Shown here: piece by piece, positions 8,362 through 19,304 of the stretch
Position numbering within the stretch: position 1 is the first letter of the stretch
Layout of the letters: the number at the start of each line of letters is the position of its first letter
Origin: Staphylococcus sp. NAM3COL9
Lineage (GTDB): Bacteria; Bacillota; Bacilli; Staphylococcales; Staphylococcaceae
DNA length: 64,000 nt
Direction of reading: 5' to 3'
NCBI RefSeq assembly: GCF_001431205.1
Contig: NZ_LGPC01000014.1
Coordinates: forward strand, 321,674-385,673
Translations under genes and position numbers: made by a program
The notes under the pieces: model-generated
Told to the model about the DNA's origin: nothing
Databases searched by the model: none
The model's input: the letters and a program-made list of their open reading frames with translations, nothing else

Positions 8362-9591
8362 TTACCAAGCAAATAATCCTACAAATCCTGCAGTCATTAA
8401 TGACACTAGAACACCTGCAAGTAATAACATTGGCACGTATTGTGATACGAAGTCTGATGTTTTTTTATCAACAATACCTTTTAAAGTACCTATAATCATA
8501 CCAATTGTTGAGAAGTTCGCGAATGATATCAAGAATGTCGTAATGACAGCACGTCTATGAGGAGAATAAGAATCTATTACATCTTTAATTTGACCCATTA
8601 CCACAAACTCATTGGTTACAATTTTTTTCGCCATTTGTTGAGCTACGATCCATGCTTCATCCCACGGTAAACCAAGCAGTAATGCGAATGGATACATGAA
8701 TGTACCTAATATTTGATCTAAGCCAAAGCTTCCTTTAAGACCTGCCCAACCACCTATAAGACCTGTAAGCAAGTTGATAAAGCGATCGATTAAATCAGAA
8801 AGTGCTACAAAACTGATGACGAATGCAACGATAATTAAAATTAATTTACCTGCATTTAATACTGAATCTCCCAAGAATGAGAAGAATGGTTGACGCTCTA
8901 TTTCATCATTTCGAATACTGTAAATAATATCTTCTTTTTCCTCTACAGATACAGGATTTAAAATTGAGGACACAATAATCGCATTGATAATATTTAATGG
9001 TATTGCTGTCAATACTAAATCACCCGGCACCATCGACACATATGCGCCCACAATCGCACCTGATATCGAACTCATCGACATCATTGCAATCGTTAGGACA
9101 CGAGTTTCTTTCATTCGTTTCAATTGTTCATTTGATACTGCAAGTGCCTCAGTATTACCTAAAAACATCATTTCAATCCCAAAGAATGATTCGAATTTAG
9201 GTTGGCGCGTAATTTTAGCTAATACCCAGCCAATTGCACCAATCACTTTTGGTAATATATTGAAATACATCAAAATATCAAATAAAGGAACAACTAATAA
9301 TATAGGAAATAACGCACTTACTGCCATATCCATTGCGCCAGGTTCTACCCAACTCGCAAAAGCGAAGCCAGTCCCTGCATGGGCAGAATCAATCACCCAA
9401 GAAATCCCATTTGCTAAGCCTTGTACAGCCGTTTTTCCCCAAGTAAATGACATAAAGAACCAAGCTAAGAATAAGTTTAAAACGACTAATATCCCAATCG
9501 ACTTCCATTGGATATTTTTTTTGTTTCTAGAAAATAGTACAGCAAGTCCTAAGAAAACAAATAATCCAATTATGTTGATCACTAAAAACAT
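8362..9591 (-). CDS. nupC: Concentrative nucleoside transporter NupC
   Basis: 409-residue membrane protein of the CNT family with about nine to ten helices. It has the family's characteristic segments: WVLAKITRQPKFESFFG, then 'EMMFLGNTEAL' and, near the C-terminus, 'FLISFANFSTIGM'. It imports nucleosides with cations for salvage. The start ATG at 9591 has GGTGGGTG just upstream. It is monocistronic, located as in S. aureus next to abcA/pbp4. Confidence 0.92.
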   Translation of the reverse strand: MFLVINIIGLFVFLGLAVLFSRNKKNIQWKSIGILVVLNLFLAWFFMSFTWGKTAVQGLANGISWVIDSAHAGTGFAFASWVEPGAMDMAVSALFPILLVVPLFDILMYFNILPKVIGAIGWVLAKITRQPKFESFFGIEMMFLGNTEALAVSNEQLKRMKETRVLTIAMMSMSSISGAIVGAYVSMVPGDLVLTAIPLNIINAIIVSSILNPVSVEEKEDIIYSIRNDEIERQPFFSFLGDSVLNAGKLILIIVAFVISFVALSDLIDRFINLLTGLIGGWAGLKGSFGLDQILGTFMYPFALLLGLPWDEAWIVAQQMAKKIVTNEFVVMGQIKDVIDSYSPHRRAVITTFLISFANFSTIGMIIGTLKGIVDKKTSDFVSQYVPMLLLAGVLVSLMTAGFVGLFAW

Positions 9592-9978
9592 AATACACCC
9601 ACCATTCCTTTTTAAATCAATGATAACAATGAACTTCTAAAGTAACTTGTTGCTATGTATTGGAATAATTAAAGCAAACACATTACGCGGTTGCTAAACT
9701 AAATAATTGCACATTTATAACAATCCTTAATGTGTTTACTTTTATATTACTTATCCCTTTTTAGTTAATTCACTTATTTATAAATTTAAAGATATACTTC
9801 TCAAGTCATTGTTTCTTAATAATGCACAATAATTATAGCATGTATGGACTTTATATAAAATAACAATTTTATAGTTCGATTATGGCAGTGAAAAATATAA
9901 ATCCAAAAGATAAATGTCCGTGTTTTTTGTGAAAGCGAATACATAAGCGTTGTTTTCAAACGCGATTTTCACTTTTTA
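9592..9978. other. Intergenic region with a near-cre sequence
   Basis: 387 bases between the abcA stop and the nupC start. TGAAAGCGAATACA at 9930-9943 fits the cre core, with only the leading W (a g here) off consensus, but it lies about 340 bases from nupC, so its role is doubtful. A weak gcgttt/aacgc hairpin at 9945-9965 may end abcA transcription. Otherwise AT-rich with no gene. Confidence 0.4.
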
Positions 9979-11697
9979 CTATTTTGATAAATTTTGTGTG
10001 CGTACAAATTGTTGATATTTTTCGTGATTCTCTATTAATTCTTGATGAGTTCCTCTACCTGTAACTTCGCCACCATCAATAAAGATAATTTGTTCTGCTT
10101 TTTTAATAGTAGAAAGTCTATGTGCAATAACAACTGTCGTACGATTTTCCATCAGTTCTTCTAAGGCATCCTGAATTTTACGTTCACTTTCACTATCTAA
10201 ATTGGCAGTAGCTTCATCCAGTAATAAAATATCTGGATTTTTAACAAAGCTTCGTGCAATATCTATACGTTGACGCTGCCCACCAGATAATTTCAAGCCA
10301 CGTTCTCCCACTATCGTATCGTAGCCATCATCAAATTGTTCGATAAACTCATGGCAATTGGCTAAGTGTGCATAATGGATTAACTCATCCTCTGTTACTT
10401 CACGGTTGATACCATACAAAATATTATCTTTAATCGTACCATTCATTAACGCGTTAGATTGCATAACGTAACCTATTTTCTCACGCCAATCTCCTAGCGA
10501 GATATCGTAAATAGATTTACCACCATATGTAATGTGACCACCTTCAATTTCATACATACGCTCTATAATATTAAAGATTGTACTTTTACCTGACCCTGAT
10601 GGCCCAACGAACGCCGTTACTTTGTTTGGTGGTATATCGAAAGAGATATTTGAAAGTATCGGTTTAACCCCATATTTAAAATCAACATTCGTAAATGTTA
10701 GGCTACCATCAATGATTTTACTTCCTTGATTTGACTCCAATGGTTCAGTAGGTTCTTCCATAATTTCATATATACGACTACTAGCACCTACAGCTCTCTT
10801 ATAATCTGTTACTAAAGTAGATAAATTAATGAGTGGCGCAGAAAGTTGAATAACATAGAAGATCATTGCAATTAATGTTCCGGCTGTAATCGCACCAGTA
10901 GAAATTCTAATCGCACCAAAACCTAAAATAATGGCTACTGTAAGTAACATGATTACACCAGATATAGGCTGGATGATAGCTGTAATTTTCGCTTGTTTTA
11001 AACCTAAAAAATAAATTTCTTTTAAATTTTTATGCGCATTATCTAATTCAAGTTTTTCAGTGCTGGATATTTTAACTAAACGCATTTCTGTTAATACACG
11101 ACCAAGTAAGCCACTGAAGTTAGCAATTTCTGATTGAGTCTTTTTAGATATATTTTGCATCACCTTACCTAAAGGTATCATGATAAGAATGAATATTGGA
11201 ATTGTGATAAAAGTTAATAATGTCATTTGCCAATCCATTATAAAAAGCATAATTAACGAGCCTATAATCGTTAATACAGAAGGTAATAGATTAGGTAATT
11301 TACGTGATATAAATTCATTTATTACTTTAGTGTCATCTGTTAAACGACTCATTAATTGACCACTTTCGTTTTGATCAAAAAATGGCATTTTCAAATGAAT
11401 AATGTGTCGCCATAGAACTGAGCGAATGGCATAAATGGTTTTTTCACCAATCTTACTTAATAAATATAAACCTAAACCACTTAATAACGCATTTATGATA
11501 AATATAGCTATAAATGCGGCAATGAACATCCAGTTAATATCTTCAAAAGAAAATTCATCAACAAGTTTACCAGTGAAAAAAGGAACAAGTAGGCCTGTGA
11601 TACTACCTAATGAAGAAATTGTTACAGCAATTACAATCAGCCCCACTGGCCAAGATAATTTTTTAAATAAGTAAAACAATGGATTCTCTTGCTTCAT
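9979..11697 (-). CDS. abcA: ABC exporter AbcA, fused membrane and ATPase domains
   Basis: 572-residue half-transporter: six transmembrane helices in residues 1-300, then a nucleotide-binding domain with Walker A GPSGSGKS (365-372), signature LSGGQRQR (about 475) and Walker B ILLLDEAT. It acts as a homodimer. In S. aureus AbcA exports phenol-soluble modulins and affects beta-lactam and detergent tolerance, and its gene is divergent from pbp4 with shared control; the same arrangement is seen here, with 240 bases between starts. ATG at 11697 with AGAAGAGGTAAT upstream. Confidence 0.92.
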   Translation of the reverse strand: MKQENPLFYLFKKLSWPVGLIVIAVTISSLGSITGLLVPFFTGKLVDEFSFEDINWMFIAAFIAIFIINALLSGLGLYLLSKIGEKTIYAIRSVLWRHIIHLKMPFFDQNESGQLMSRLTDDTKVINEFISRKLPNLLPSVLTIIGSLIMLFIMDWQMTLLTFITIPIFILIMIPLGKVMQNISKKTQSEIANFSGLLGRVLTEMRLVKISSTEKLELDNAHKNLKEIYFLGLKQAKITAIIQPISGVIMLLTVAIILGFGAIRISTGAITAGTLIAMIFYVIQLSAPLINLSTLVTDYKRAVGASSRIYEIMEEPTEPLESNQGSKIIDGSLTFTNVDFKYGVKPILSNISFDIPPNKVTAFVGPSGSGKSTIFNIIERMYEIEGGHITYGGKSIYDISLGDWREKIGYVMQSNALMNGTIKDNILYGINREVTEDELIHYAHLANCHEFIEQFDDGYDTIVGERGLKLSGGQRQRIDIARSFVKNPDILLLDEATANLDSESERKIQDALEELMENRTTVVIAHRLSTIKKAEQIIFIDGGEVTGRGTHQELIENHEKYQQFVRTQNLSK

Positions 11698-11937
11698 GTT
11701 AATTACCTCTTCTAAAATTATTTTGAAATTCAGTTACTATTTGATGAAAGTGAGCAATTCAACATCATAGTAATACAGATATCACGCATACAAATCCACA
11801 CAACTATATTTCATACAATCATTTTTCTATAGCACAACAAGGCTAAACAGCATTGTCTTAACATTTTATTATTGCCTTAAATGTGCTAAGATATTTCTAT
11901 TGCACTAAAACTGAATATATTAAGAGGGAATGTAATT

Positions 11938-13230
11938 ATGAGAAAGTTAATTCTAACAATCATAACTGTACTTTTCGTTGGTACAATTATAACACCTTTT
12001 GCCGATGCAGAAACAATAACACCTACGCAAGCGACAAACCAATACGGTCAAAGTATTTCCGACGACTACCAGCCAGAAGGTGCAGTTAATGTTGCTCAAA
12101 CAGGTCAAATTCTTTATCAGTATCAGATGAATAAAAATTGGTATCCTGCTTCAATGACCAAACTGATGACGATGTACCTCACACTTGATGCAGTCAAAAA
12201 GGGAAAGTTATCTTTAGATGATACTGTAAAAATTACAGAAGATCATTATCGAATGTCCACTTTACCAAAAATCAGCAACACGAAACTATACCCAGGTGAG
12301 ACATACACAATCAAGGAATTGCTTCAAATAACAGTCTCAAACTCTAGTAATGCTGCGGCACTCATTTTAGCAAAAAAAGTTTCTGGTAATACTTCAGATT
12401 TTACAAAAACAATGAATGAAAAAGCAAAATCTCTAGGTATGAAAAACACTCATTTCGTTAACCCAACAGGTGCAGAAAATAATCTGTTAAAAGATTTTGC
12501 ACCAGAGAAATATAAAAACGAAGTGAGTTCTACATCAACAGCGAAAGATTTTGCTATTTTATCACAACGTGTAGTTCAAGATACACCAAAAATCTTACAC
12601 TTTACAAAACAACTTGCACCTACACAACACAGCGTTACCTATTACACTTTCAATCATTCTCTTGAAGGTGCTGATATGAGTTTAGAAGGTACTGACGGTT
12701 TGAAAACCGGTTCAAGTGATATCGCAGACTACAACCACACAATTACAACCGAACGTGATGGTTTTAGAATTAATCAGGCTATCATGGGTGCTGGTAATTA
12801 TAAGTCCCTCGGCGGGGAGAAAGAACGTAATAAGATTGGGAACGCCTTGATGAATATGTCCTTTGATCAATATAAACGTGAAAAAATATTATCTAAAGGA
12901 GAACAAGAAATTAATGGCGATACGTATTATGTAGAAAAAGATCTTTATGATGTGTTACCAAAAGAGTTTGATAAAAATGATTACAAACTCGTGGTGGACA
13001 ATGGCAAAATACACGTTGATTACGATCGAGGATTTATTTCTGATAAATATGGTCCACCTACAGTAAGTGTGAAAAAACCACTCGTTCATAAAACAACTAC
13101 AGTTGTAAAATCATCATGGGATGAACATCCCATACTCACATTATTAGGTACGGTCTTAATCATCACTGCACTAGCAATTATTTTTTATCTAATTATAGAT
13201 AAATTTAGAAAAAAATCAAAACGTAAATAA
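11938..13230 (+). CDS. pbp4: Penicillin-binding protein 4 (low-molecular-mass transpeptidase)
   Basis: 430 residues. Signal peptide about 1-24 ending FADA, catalytic SMTK at 72-75, SSN motif at 136-138, KTG at 257-259, and a C-terminal membrane helix (about 403-422) with a basic RKKSKRK tail that anchors it. In staphylococci PBP4 is a D,D-transpeptidase/carboxypeptidase of family S11 that adds extra cross-links, and its septal placement depends on wall teichoic acid, whose genes are next door. Start ATG at 11938 with AGAGGGAATG upstream. Confidence 0.95.
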   Translation: MRKLILTIITVLFVGTIITPFADAETITPTQATNQYGQSISDDYQPEGAVNVAQTGQILYQYQMNKNWYPASMTKLMTMYLTLDAVKKGKLSLDDTVKITEDHYRMSTLPKISNTKLYPGETYTIKELLQITVSNSSNAAALILAKKVSGNTSDFTKTMNEKAKSLGMKNTHFVNPTGAENNLLKDFAPEKYKNEVSSTSTAKDFAILSQRVVQDTPKILHFTKQLAPTQHSVTYYTFNHSLEGADMSLEGTDGLKTGSSDIADYNHTITTERDGFRINQAIMGAGNYKSLGGEKERNKIGNALMNMSFDQYKREKILSKGEQEINGDTYYVEKDLYDVLPKEFDKNDYKLVVDNGKIHVDYDRGFISDKYGPPTVSVKKPLVHKTTTVVKSSWDEHPILTLLGTVLIITALAIIFYLIIDKFRKKSKRK

Positions 13231-13280
13231 TTAAGTTTTGATCGTTGAATAGCACTGCTCCTATTCAATACATTCTACTT

Positions 13281-13334
13281 AAAACCACTTCCATTAATTC
13301 GATTCAAAATGAATTGATATGAAAGTGGTTTTTT
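13281..13334 (+). terminator. pbp4 terminator
   Basis: Stem aaaaccactt (13281-13290) with aagtggtttt (13323-13332) over a long loop that itself folds (attcgattcaaaatgaat), followed by a T-run. Confidence 0.75.
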
Positions 13335-13342
13335 TATTATAA

Positions 13343-13396
13343 AAACCCAAGTCATCTCAGTTTTGTGTAAACACAAAAACGAGATGACTTGGGTTT
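13343..13396 (-). terminator. tarD terminator
   Basis: Very long inverted repeat (13343-13368 with 13371-13396; nearly complete 25-bp stem). On the minus strand it is followed by a T-run, ending the tarB-tagX-tarD transcript before it meets pbp4. Confidence 0.85.
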
Positions 13397-13460
13397 GTGA
13401 ACTTTAATATTCAGTTTAAAAAAGTGATGACTTCGATATAAAATCAACATCAAACTCACT

Positions 13461-13859
13461 TTATTTTTCTGCATCACCATAAAGTTCTTTTTTAATTTTA
13501 GTTGTTGAGATACCTTCTGTACGATTTAAGTAAATGACTTCACATTTCTCTTTCAAGAAATCAAATTCACCTTCCCAATCGTGACCCATAACGAATGTAT
13601 CTATTTCATAACGGTCAACATCTATTTCTTTTTGACCCCAACCGCCTTCTGGAATGACTAAGTCAACGTAACGAATTGATTCTAACATCATCTTACGTTG
13701 TTCGTAATTGTAATATGATTTTTTATTTTTCACACGATTGAACTCATCTGTTGATAATGCTACAACTAAGTAATCGCCCATTTCTCTGGCTCTTCTCAAT
13801 AATTCTATATGTCCATAATGTAATAAATCATACGTACCATAAGTAATAACACGTTTCAT
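13461..13859 (-). CDS. tarD: Glycerol-3-phosphate cytidylyltransferase TarD
   Basis: 132-residue nucleotidyltransferase with the HxGH signature (HYGH, residues 14-17) and the RTEGISTT loop near residue 114 that is diagnostic of the TagD family. It makes CDP-glycerol from CTP and glycerol 3-phosphate, the donor used by TarB for the linkage unit of wall teichoic acid. Last gene of a minus-strand group, 93 bases after tagX. Confidence 0.95.
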   Translation of the reverse strand: MKRVITYGTYDLLHYGHIELLRRAREMGDYLVVALSTDEFNRVKNKKSYYNYEQRKMMLESIRYVDLVIPEGGWGQKEIDVDRYEIDTFVMGHDWEGEFDFLKEKCEVIYLNRTEGISTTKIKKELYGDAEK

Positions 13860-13952
13860 AAGTATATGCTCCCTTTACAGAATATTAATTTAAAATTTAC
13901 ATTTTTAAAAATTATAGCATATTGCTCAAAAGTTTACGAATTCTATCATTTT

Positions 13953-15011
13953 TTAGCGTTTTAAATAATATTTTAATTTCATCTTTCCTCTTAACTTTGC
14001 ACGCTTTGGAAGTACTTCTACTTTAAAACGATAATAATTAGGTCTGCCAATTCCAACGCTTAAAAGTGTTTCTCTCCATTGTTGATAGAGTACTTTATTC
14101 CATTTTTTACTTCCTTGCTCAACCACTTTAATAATTCTAAACATAGCTTTACCAGAGTAATCTGTTTTTTGCATCGTTTTGATATATGTTGTTACAATAT
14201 CTAATAAGTTTTTAGTGATTACATTATTTTTTTCGATATATGCTTGTAGTAAATAACTTACTATTAATTCGTCCATACGATAACTATAATATGTTCTTTC
14301 ATCTTTGGATGACAACATATCCATTACACGTGTTCTCACTTTTAAGGCATCTAACATGTAAGATTCAAACTGCTCTGCACGTTGATTTGTAACAGATCCT
14401 TCTACTTCATTATATCCATATACAATGTTGGGCAATAATTGAATTTTTCTTGCCTTTTTATACGCTGTTATAATAAAACAATGTTCTTCGCAAAAAACAA
14501 CATCTTCATCAAATTTTAAATCAGCAAATTGTGCACTAAACATCTTCCCACCTGGACCAATTGACTGCATGATATCAGGGCATTGTGCTAATTCTACCTT
14601 TTCTAGCTTTTGAATCTCTTGATGCGTATATATTGGTTGCCACTCACCATATTTCCCTTTCGCTATTTGACCTAAAACGATATCCACATCTTCCATTTTT
14701 TGGTAAAAATCTGCCATAAAGTCAATTCTACTCGTTAAAAATTCATCATCAGCATCTAAAAACATAAATACGTCACCAGTCACATGCGCAAGCCCTTTAT
14801 TTCTACTTGCAGCTGCACCTTTGTTCTCCTGGTTAATTAGCGTAATATTTTTGTACTCTTTTTGTAGTTGCTCTAGAACTGTTTTACTCTCATCGATAGA
14901 GCCATCATTGATACAGATAATTTCATAATTTTGTTTCGTATCTACCGATGCAATCGCTCTACGAATTGTGTTTGCTGCGTTATATACAGGAATAATTATT
15001 GATATTTTCAT
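13953..15011 (-). CDS. tagX: Family 2 glycosyltransferase TagX
   Basis: 352 residues. GT-A fold start MKISIIIPVYNAANTIRRA, nucleotide-sugar aspartates in INDGSIDE, and the DxD motif in FLDADDEF (about 86-93). The place between tarB and tarD is that of S. aureus tagX, whose exact role in teichoic acid synthesis has not been firmly shown. Four-base overlap with tarB (start 15011, tarB stop 15008) shows translational coupling. No membrane helices, so probably a cytoplasmic, membrane-associated enzyme. Confidence 0.88.
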   Translation of the reverse strand: MKISIIIPVYNAANTIRRAIASVDTKQNYEIICINDGSIDESKTVLEQLQKEYKNITLINQENKGAAASRNKGLAHVTGDVFMFLDADDEFLTSRIDFMADFYQKMEDVDIVLGQIAKGKYGEWQPIYTHQEIQKLEKVELAQCPDIMQSIGPGGKMFSAQFADLKFDEDVVFCEEHCFIITAYKKARKIQLLPNIVYGYNEVEGSVTNQRAEQFESYMLDALKVRTRVMDMLSSKDERTYYSYRMDELIVSYLLQAYIEKNNVITKNLLDIVTTYIKTMQKTDYSGKAMFRIIKVVEQGSKKWNKVLYQQWRETLLSVGIGRPNYYRFKVEVLPKRAKLRGKMKLKYYLKR

Positions 15012-16114
15012 AGTTTCACCATTTTCTCTATATAGTGAATGACTTGCGTTAAACTATCTTTCGTATTGTATTCATGCCACGCTTCAAATAATGGCGACGA
15101 TACGATACTATTTTCTTGTAGTTTACGCACTAACTCATCCTCACTATAAGCTTTATGTTGAGCGGGTATGTCATAGTAAAATGAATTCAAACCGCGTTCC
15201 TTTTCATATTCTTTCTCATCGTATACATAAAATAATGTAGGTTTATCCATAATACTTGCCTCAATTGCCAACGAACTATAATCACTTATAATCACATCTG
15301 CCATAATCATAAGAGAATGCAAGTTTATCTTTGTTTGATTATCGCTTGCTATAGAAGGATGTAATTTACTCAATAAAGTATAGTTTGGTAAAGTAGTTTC
15401 AAAATTTACTTTATCAATATTACGGTTAGATTGCTTATATTCTCTATATGTCGGCACATATATTGCTACTTTTCCTTCTATACCATATTGTTGCTTAAGC
15501 TCTTGCTGTCTTTTTTCAACGTTTAATAATGTATAAGGTACCAATCTTGGCAAACCTGTTTTTAAAAACTGTTCATCTTCAGCTTCAAATGCATCTTTAA
15601 AACAAGTGACCATAGGTTCTCCACCCACTAAATATTTATCTGTAGCTTGATAAACCTTTTTATACTGATTGACCATTGATTTATTCGATAAATCTACTTG
15701 ATGGTCTTGGAGTCCAAAATTTTTCAGTGCACCAGCAGCGTGCCACGTTTGAATTATAGTCTGCTGCTTTTTCTTCTTGAAACCACCAAACATTAAATAA
15801 TACGTATCTATTATAACCACCTTGGCTGTACTTAAAGCTTTAATATGATGAAATACTTGTTTATTACCTGCAGGTAGAAATGTCACATTTTCAAACTGTT
15901 GTATATATTTTCTATTTTCTTCTTTACCTATTACTGTAATTTTATATAATTTTCTATTTAGTGCTTCTACAATGGGCAATACATCTTCTGCAAATGTCAT
16001 CATAAACACGATATGATTATTCTTTAACTTTTTTTTACTATAAATCAAATTTAACAAGCTAATAATAAACATATAAAGCTTTTTGATTATCTGTCTCACA
16101 AATTCCACCGCCAA
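15008..16114 (-). CDS. tarB: Teichoic acid glycerol-phosphate primase TarB
   Basis: 368 residues of the CDP-glycerol glycerophosphotransferase family. An amphipathic/hydrophobic N-terminus (about 10-28) is followed by the family signatures TWHAAGALKNFG and ADVIISDYSS. It adds the first glycerol phosphate to the lipid-linked ManNAc-GlcNAc made by TarO and TarA. The drawn start is TTG at 16114 (MAVEFV); a GTG five codons in (16099) is preceded by GGCGGTGG and is an equally good start. Confidence 0.9.
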   Translation of the reverse strand: MAVEFVRQIIKKLYMFIISLLNLIYSKKKLKNNHIVFMMTFAEDVLPIVEALNRKLYKITVIGKEENRKYIQQFENVTFLPAGNKQVFHHIKALSTAKVVIIDTYYLMFGGFKKKKQQTIIQTWHAAGALKNFGLQDHQVDLSNKSMVNQYKKVYQATDKYLVGGEPMVTCFKDAFEAEDEQFLKTGLPRLVPYTLLNVEKRQQELKQQYGIEGKVAIYVPTYREYKQSNRNIDKVNFETTLPNYTLLSKLHPSIASDNQTKINLHSLMIMADVIISDYSSLAIEASIMDKPTLFYVYDEKEYEKERGLNSFYYDIPAQHKAYSEDELVRKLQENSIVSSPLFEAWHEYNTKDSLTQVIHYIEKMVKL

Positions 16115-16252
16115 TTTAAATTTCTAATCCTATTGTTAACATTATATCTGTCTTACACTAAAAATTATAGAAAAATCCTTTAACAACTATTTAAGTCATT
16201 AAAGGATTTATATCAGTTCAAATAATATGAATTAGTATTTTAAAATTTCAAA

Positions 16253-17053
16253 CTACATAAAGTCTGCGAAATGATCTCTATAACGCATATGCATAATAGC
16301 ACCTATTACAAATAAGAAGATAATAATAAACATGTTGTAAAGCGTTAGTTCCCAATGTGTAATAAAGTACCATTCTTTATGTAATACTGCAGAACGATAT
16401 GCTTCTGCAAGATAATATATAGGATTTAATTTCATTACATCTTTTACAATGCCTTCTGGTGGCACAATCAAAATAGAAGATGCAAAGAATACCATTCTCA
16501 TCAATGCTTGAATCGCTTGTTGTGTATCTTTAACAAGTACACCAAGCGTTGAAGTAAATAGTGCAATTGCTGTTGTAAGAATTAGTGCAAATGGCACGTA
16601 TAAAAACAGCTGCAACGTATAAATCGTAGGATAGTAACCTGCTAACATACACAATAAAATCACTACAACAAGTAACGCAAGATGTCCATAGAATCTACTC
16701 ATTACAATATACGATGGGATAATCGACAGTGGAAAATTCATTTTTGCCACTTGATTATATTTAGTCGCTATTGATTTTGTACCTTCTAATATACCTTGGT
16801 TAACAAAGAACCACATGCTAATACCTACAAGTAACCAATAAATAAATGGTACACCATCCACCGGGCCATTATTTCTAATTCCCAAACCAAACACGAACCA
16901 ATAAACCATAATCTGCATTGCTGGATTAATCAGTTCCCAGGCCGTGCCTAAATAGTTATTTGTATTAGTGATTTTCATTTGGAACTGAGCCAATCTTTGA
17001 ATAAGATAGAAATTTTTAAAATGCTCTCTAAAAACTACCCATACTGCATTCAT
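16253..17053 (-). CDS. tarG: Teichoic acid ABC exporter permease TarG
   Basis: 266 residues from ATG 17053, six membrane helices, ABC-2 family. With TarH it flips wall teichoic acid across the membrane and is the target of targocil-type inhibitors. From this ATG the protein reads MNAVWVVFREHFKNFY, which aligns with the S. aureus start, but its ribosome site is weak. A TTG at 17074 has AAGG at good distance and may be the real start; the open frame extends to 17098. Divergent from tarH as in S. aureus, 393 bases apart. Confidence 0.93.
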   Translation of the reverse strand: MNAVWVVFREHFKNFYLIQRLAQFQMKITNTNNYLGTAWELINPAMQIMVYWFVFGLGIRNNGPVDGVPFIYWLLVGISMWFFVNQGILEGTKSIATKYNQVAKMNFPLSIIPSYIVMSRFYGHLALLVVVILLCMLAGYYPTIYTLQLFLYVPFALILTTAIALFTSTLGVLVKDTQQAIQALMRMVFFASSILIVPPEGIVKDVMKLNPIYYLAEAYRSAVLHKEWYFITHWELTLYNMFIIIFLFVIGAIMHMRYRDHFADFM

Positions 17054-18241
<1,188 letters not shown>

Positions 18242-18273
18242 CACTAAAATTACTACTGATGTCATGTAAAAAA

Positions 18274-18311
18274 AGCGTAAATTGCAGTGAATTTAAACTG
18301 CAGTTTACGCT
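18274..18311. terminator. Bidirectional terminator between tarH and tarA
   Basis: 15-bp stem (18274-18288 with 18297-18311, one G-U pair), A-run before and T-run after. It serves the convergent tarH and tarA genes. Confidence 0.88.
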
Positions 18312-18315
18312 CTTT

Positions 18316-19062
18316 TTACTTCTTGCGCGTTTCTTTAATTACTTTAAATACAAATCGAGGTATTGATTTCATTCTTCCTAAGCGTTTCCAATCTATAATC
18401 AGACGATAAACCCACTCTAAATTCAAGCGTCTAAATAATTCAGGCGCTCTTTTTTTCGTGCCACTAAACACTTCTATTGAGCCACCTACGCCCATCAATA
18501 CTGTTTGAGTAAAAGCATTCATGTGCCGTTCAATCCAGTGTTCTTGTCTAGGATATCCCATCCCTACAAAAACATAATCAGGATTAAATGAGGTTACTTG
18601 TCTTAATACCATTTCATCTGTTAAATCGAAAAAACCATGATGAAAGTCAAAGTTAATGTTTGGATACTTTTGTACTAAATTTTGTTGTGCTTTGGTAACA
18701 ATTTCCTTCTTAGCACCTAGTAAAAACACCTTCTGATAATTTGCATTAGCAATTTTCAAGCATTCTTCCATCAGTTCAATGCCAGGTACACGTTCTTTCA
18801 AGGGAGTTCTAAGTAACTTAGAAGCTTTTACAACGCCAGTACCGTCCGGGATAACATAATTCGCACTATTAATTAAATTACGATATGTAATATCGTCCGT
18901 AGCATAATCTACTATTTCTGGGTTTGCAGTAACAATAAATAAATTTTCTGGACTATTGGATAAGAAAAATTGTTTAACATTCTCTCGCATGTCCTCTAAA
19001 GTAACATTATCAAAATATACTGATAAGACGTTTACTTTATTTAATTTGTTGCTCTCCGTCAT
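18316..19062 (-). CDS. tarA: N-acetylmannosaminyltransferase TarA (WecG/TagA/CpsF family)
   Basis: 248 residues. Adds ManNAc to GlcNAc-PP-undecaprenol, the second and committed step of wall teichoic acid synthesis. Family marks are TANPEIVDYA, the catalytic-region IPDGTGVV (Asp in this motif), and GYPRQEHWIERH followed by GVGGSIEVFSG. Monocistronic, convergent to tarH. Cytoplasmic face of the membrane; no helices of its own. Confidence 0.93.
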   Translation of the reverse strand: MTESNKLNKVNVLSVYFDNVTLEDMRENVKQFFLSNSPENLFIVTANPEIVDYATDDITYRNLINSANYVIPDGTGVVKASKLLRTPLKERVPGIELMEECLKIANANYQKVFLLGAKKEIVTKAQQNLVQKYPNINFDFHHGFFDLTDEMVLRQVTSFNPDYVFVGMGYPRQEHWIERHMNAFTQTVLMGVGGSIEVFSGTKKRAPELFRRLNLEWVYRLIIDWKRLGRMKSIPRFVFKVIKETRKK

Positions 19063-19304
19063 TGTTGGTAATCTCCTAACTCAAAATACATCAAATGTAA
19101 TTTAACGTTTAATTATTATTGTAATATTAACACATTACGCGTTTTACAGATATTTTAAAACTGTTCTTACTTTTATTCTTGTAATATACATCAAAAGTCT
19201 AAATGCTTTCTTGTCTAAATTACTTTATACTATAGATTATGCTATGACAACCTTACTTCTTTGATGAATATAAGATTGTTGAAATATTAAATCGAGGTAA
19301 TCAT

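Noticed and set aside
8984-9640. 218-codon plus-strand open frame
   Set aside because: Lies antisense to nupC, whose frame has clear family motifs; composition is that of a shadow frame.
9930-9943. cre site controlling nupC
   Set aside because: The core fits, but the site is about 340 bases from nupC and on the far side of the gap; listed only as near-cre.
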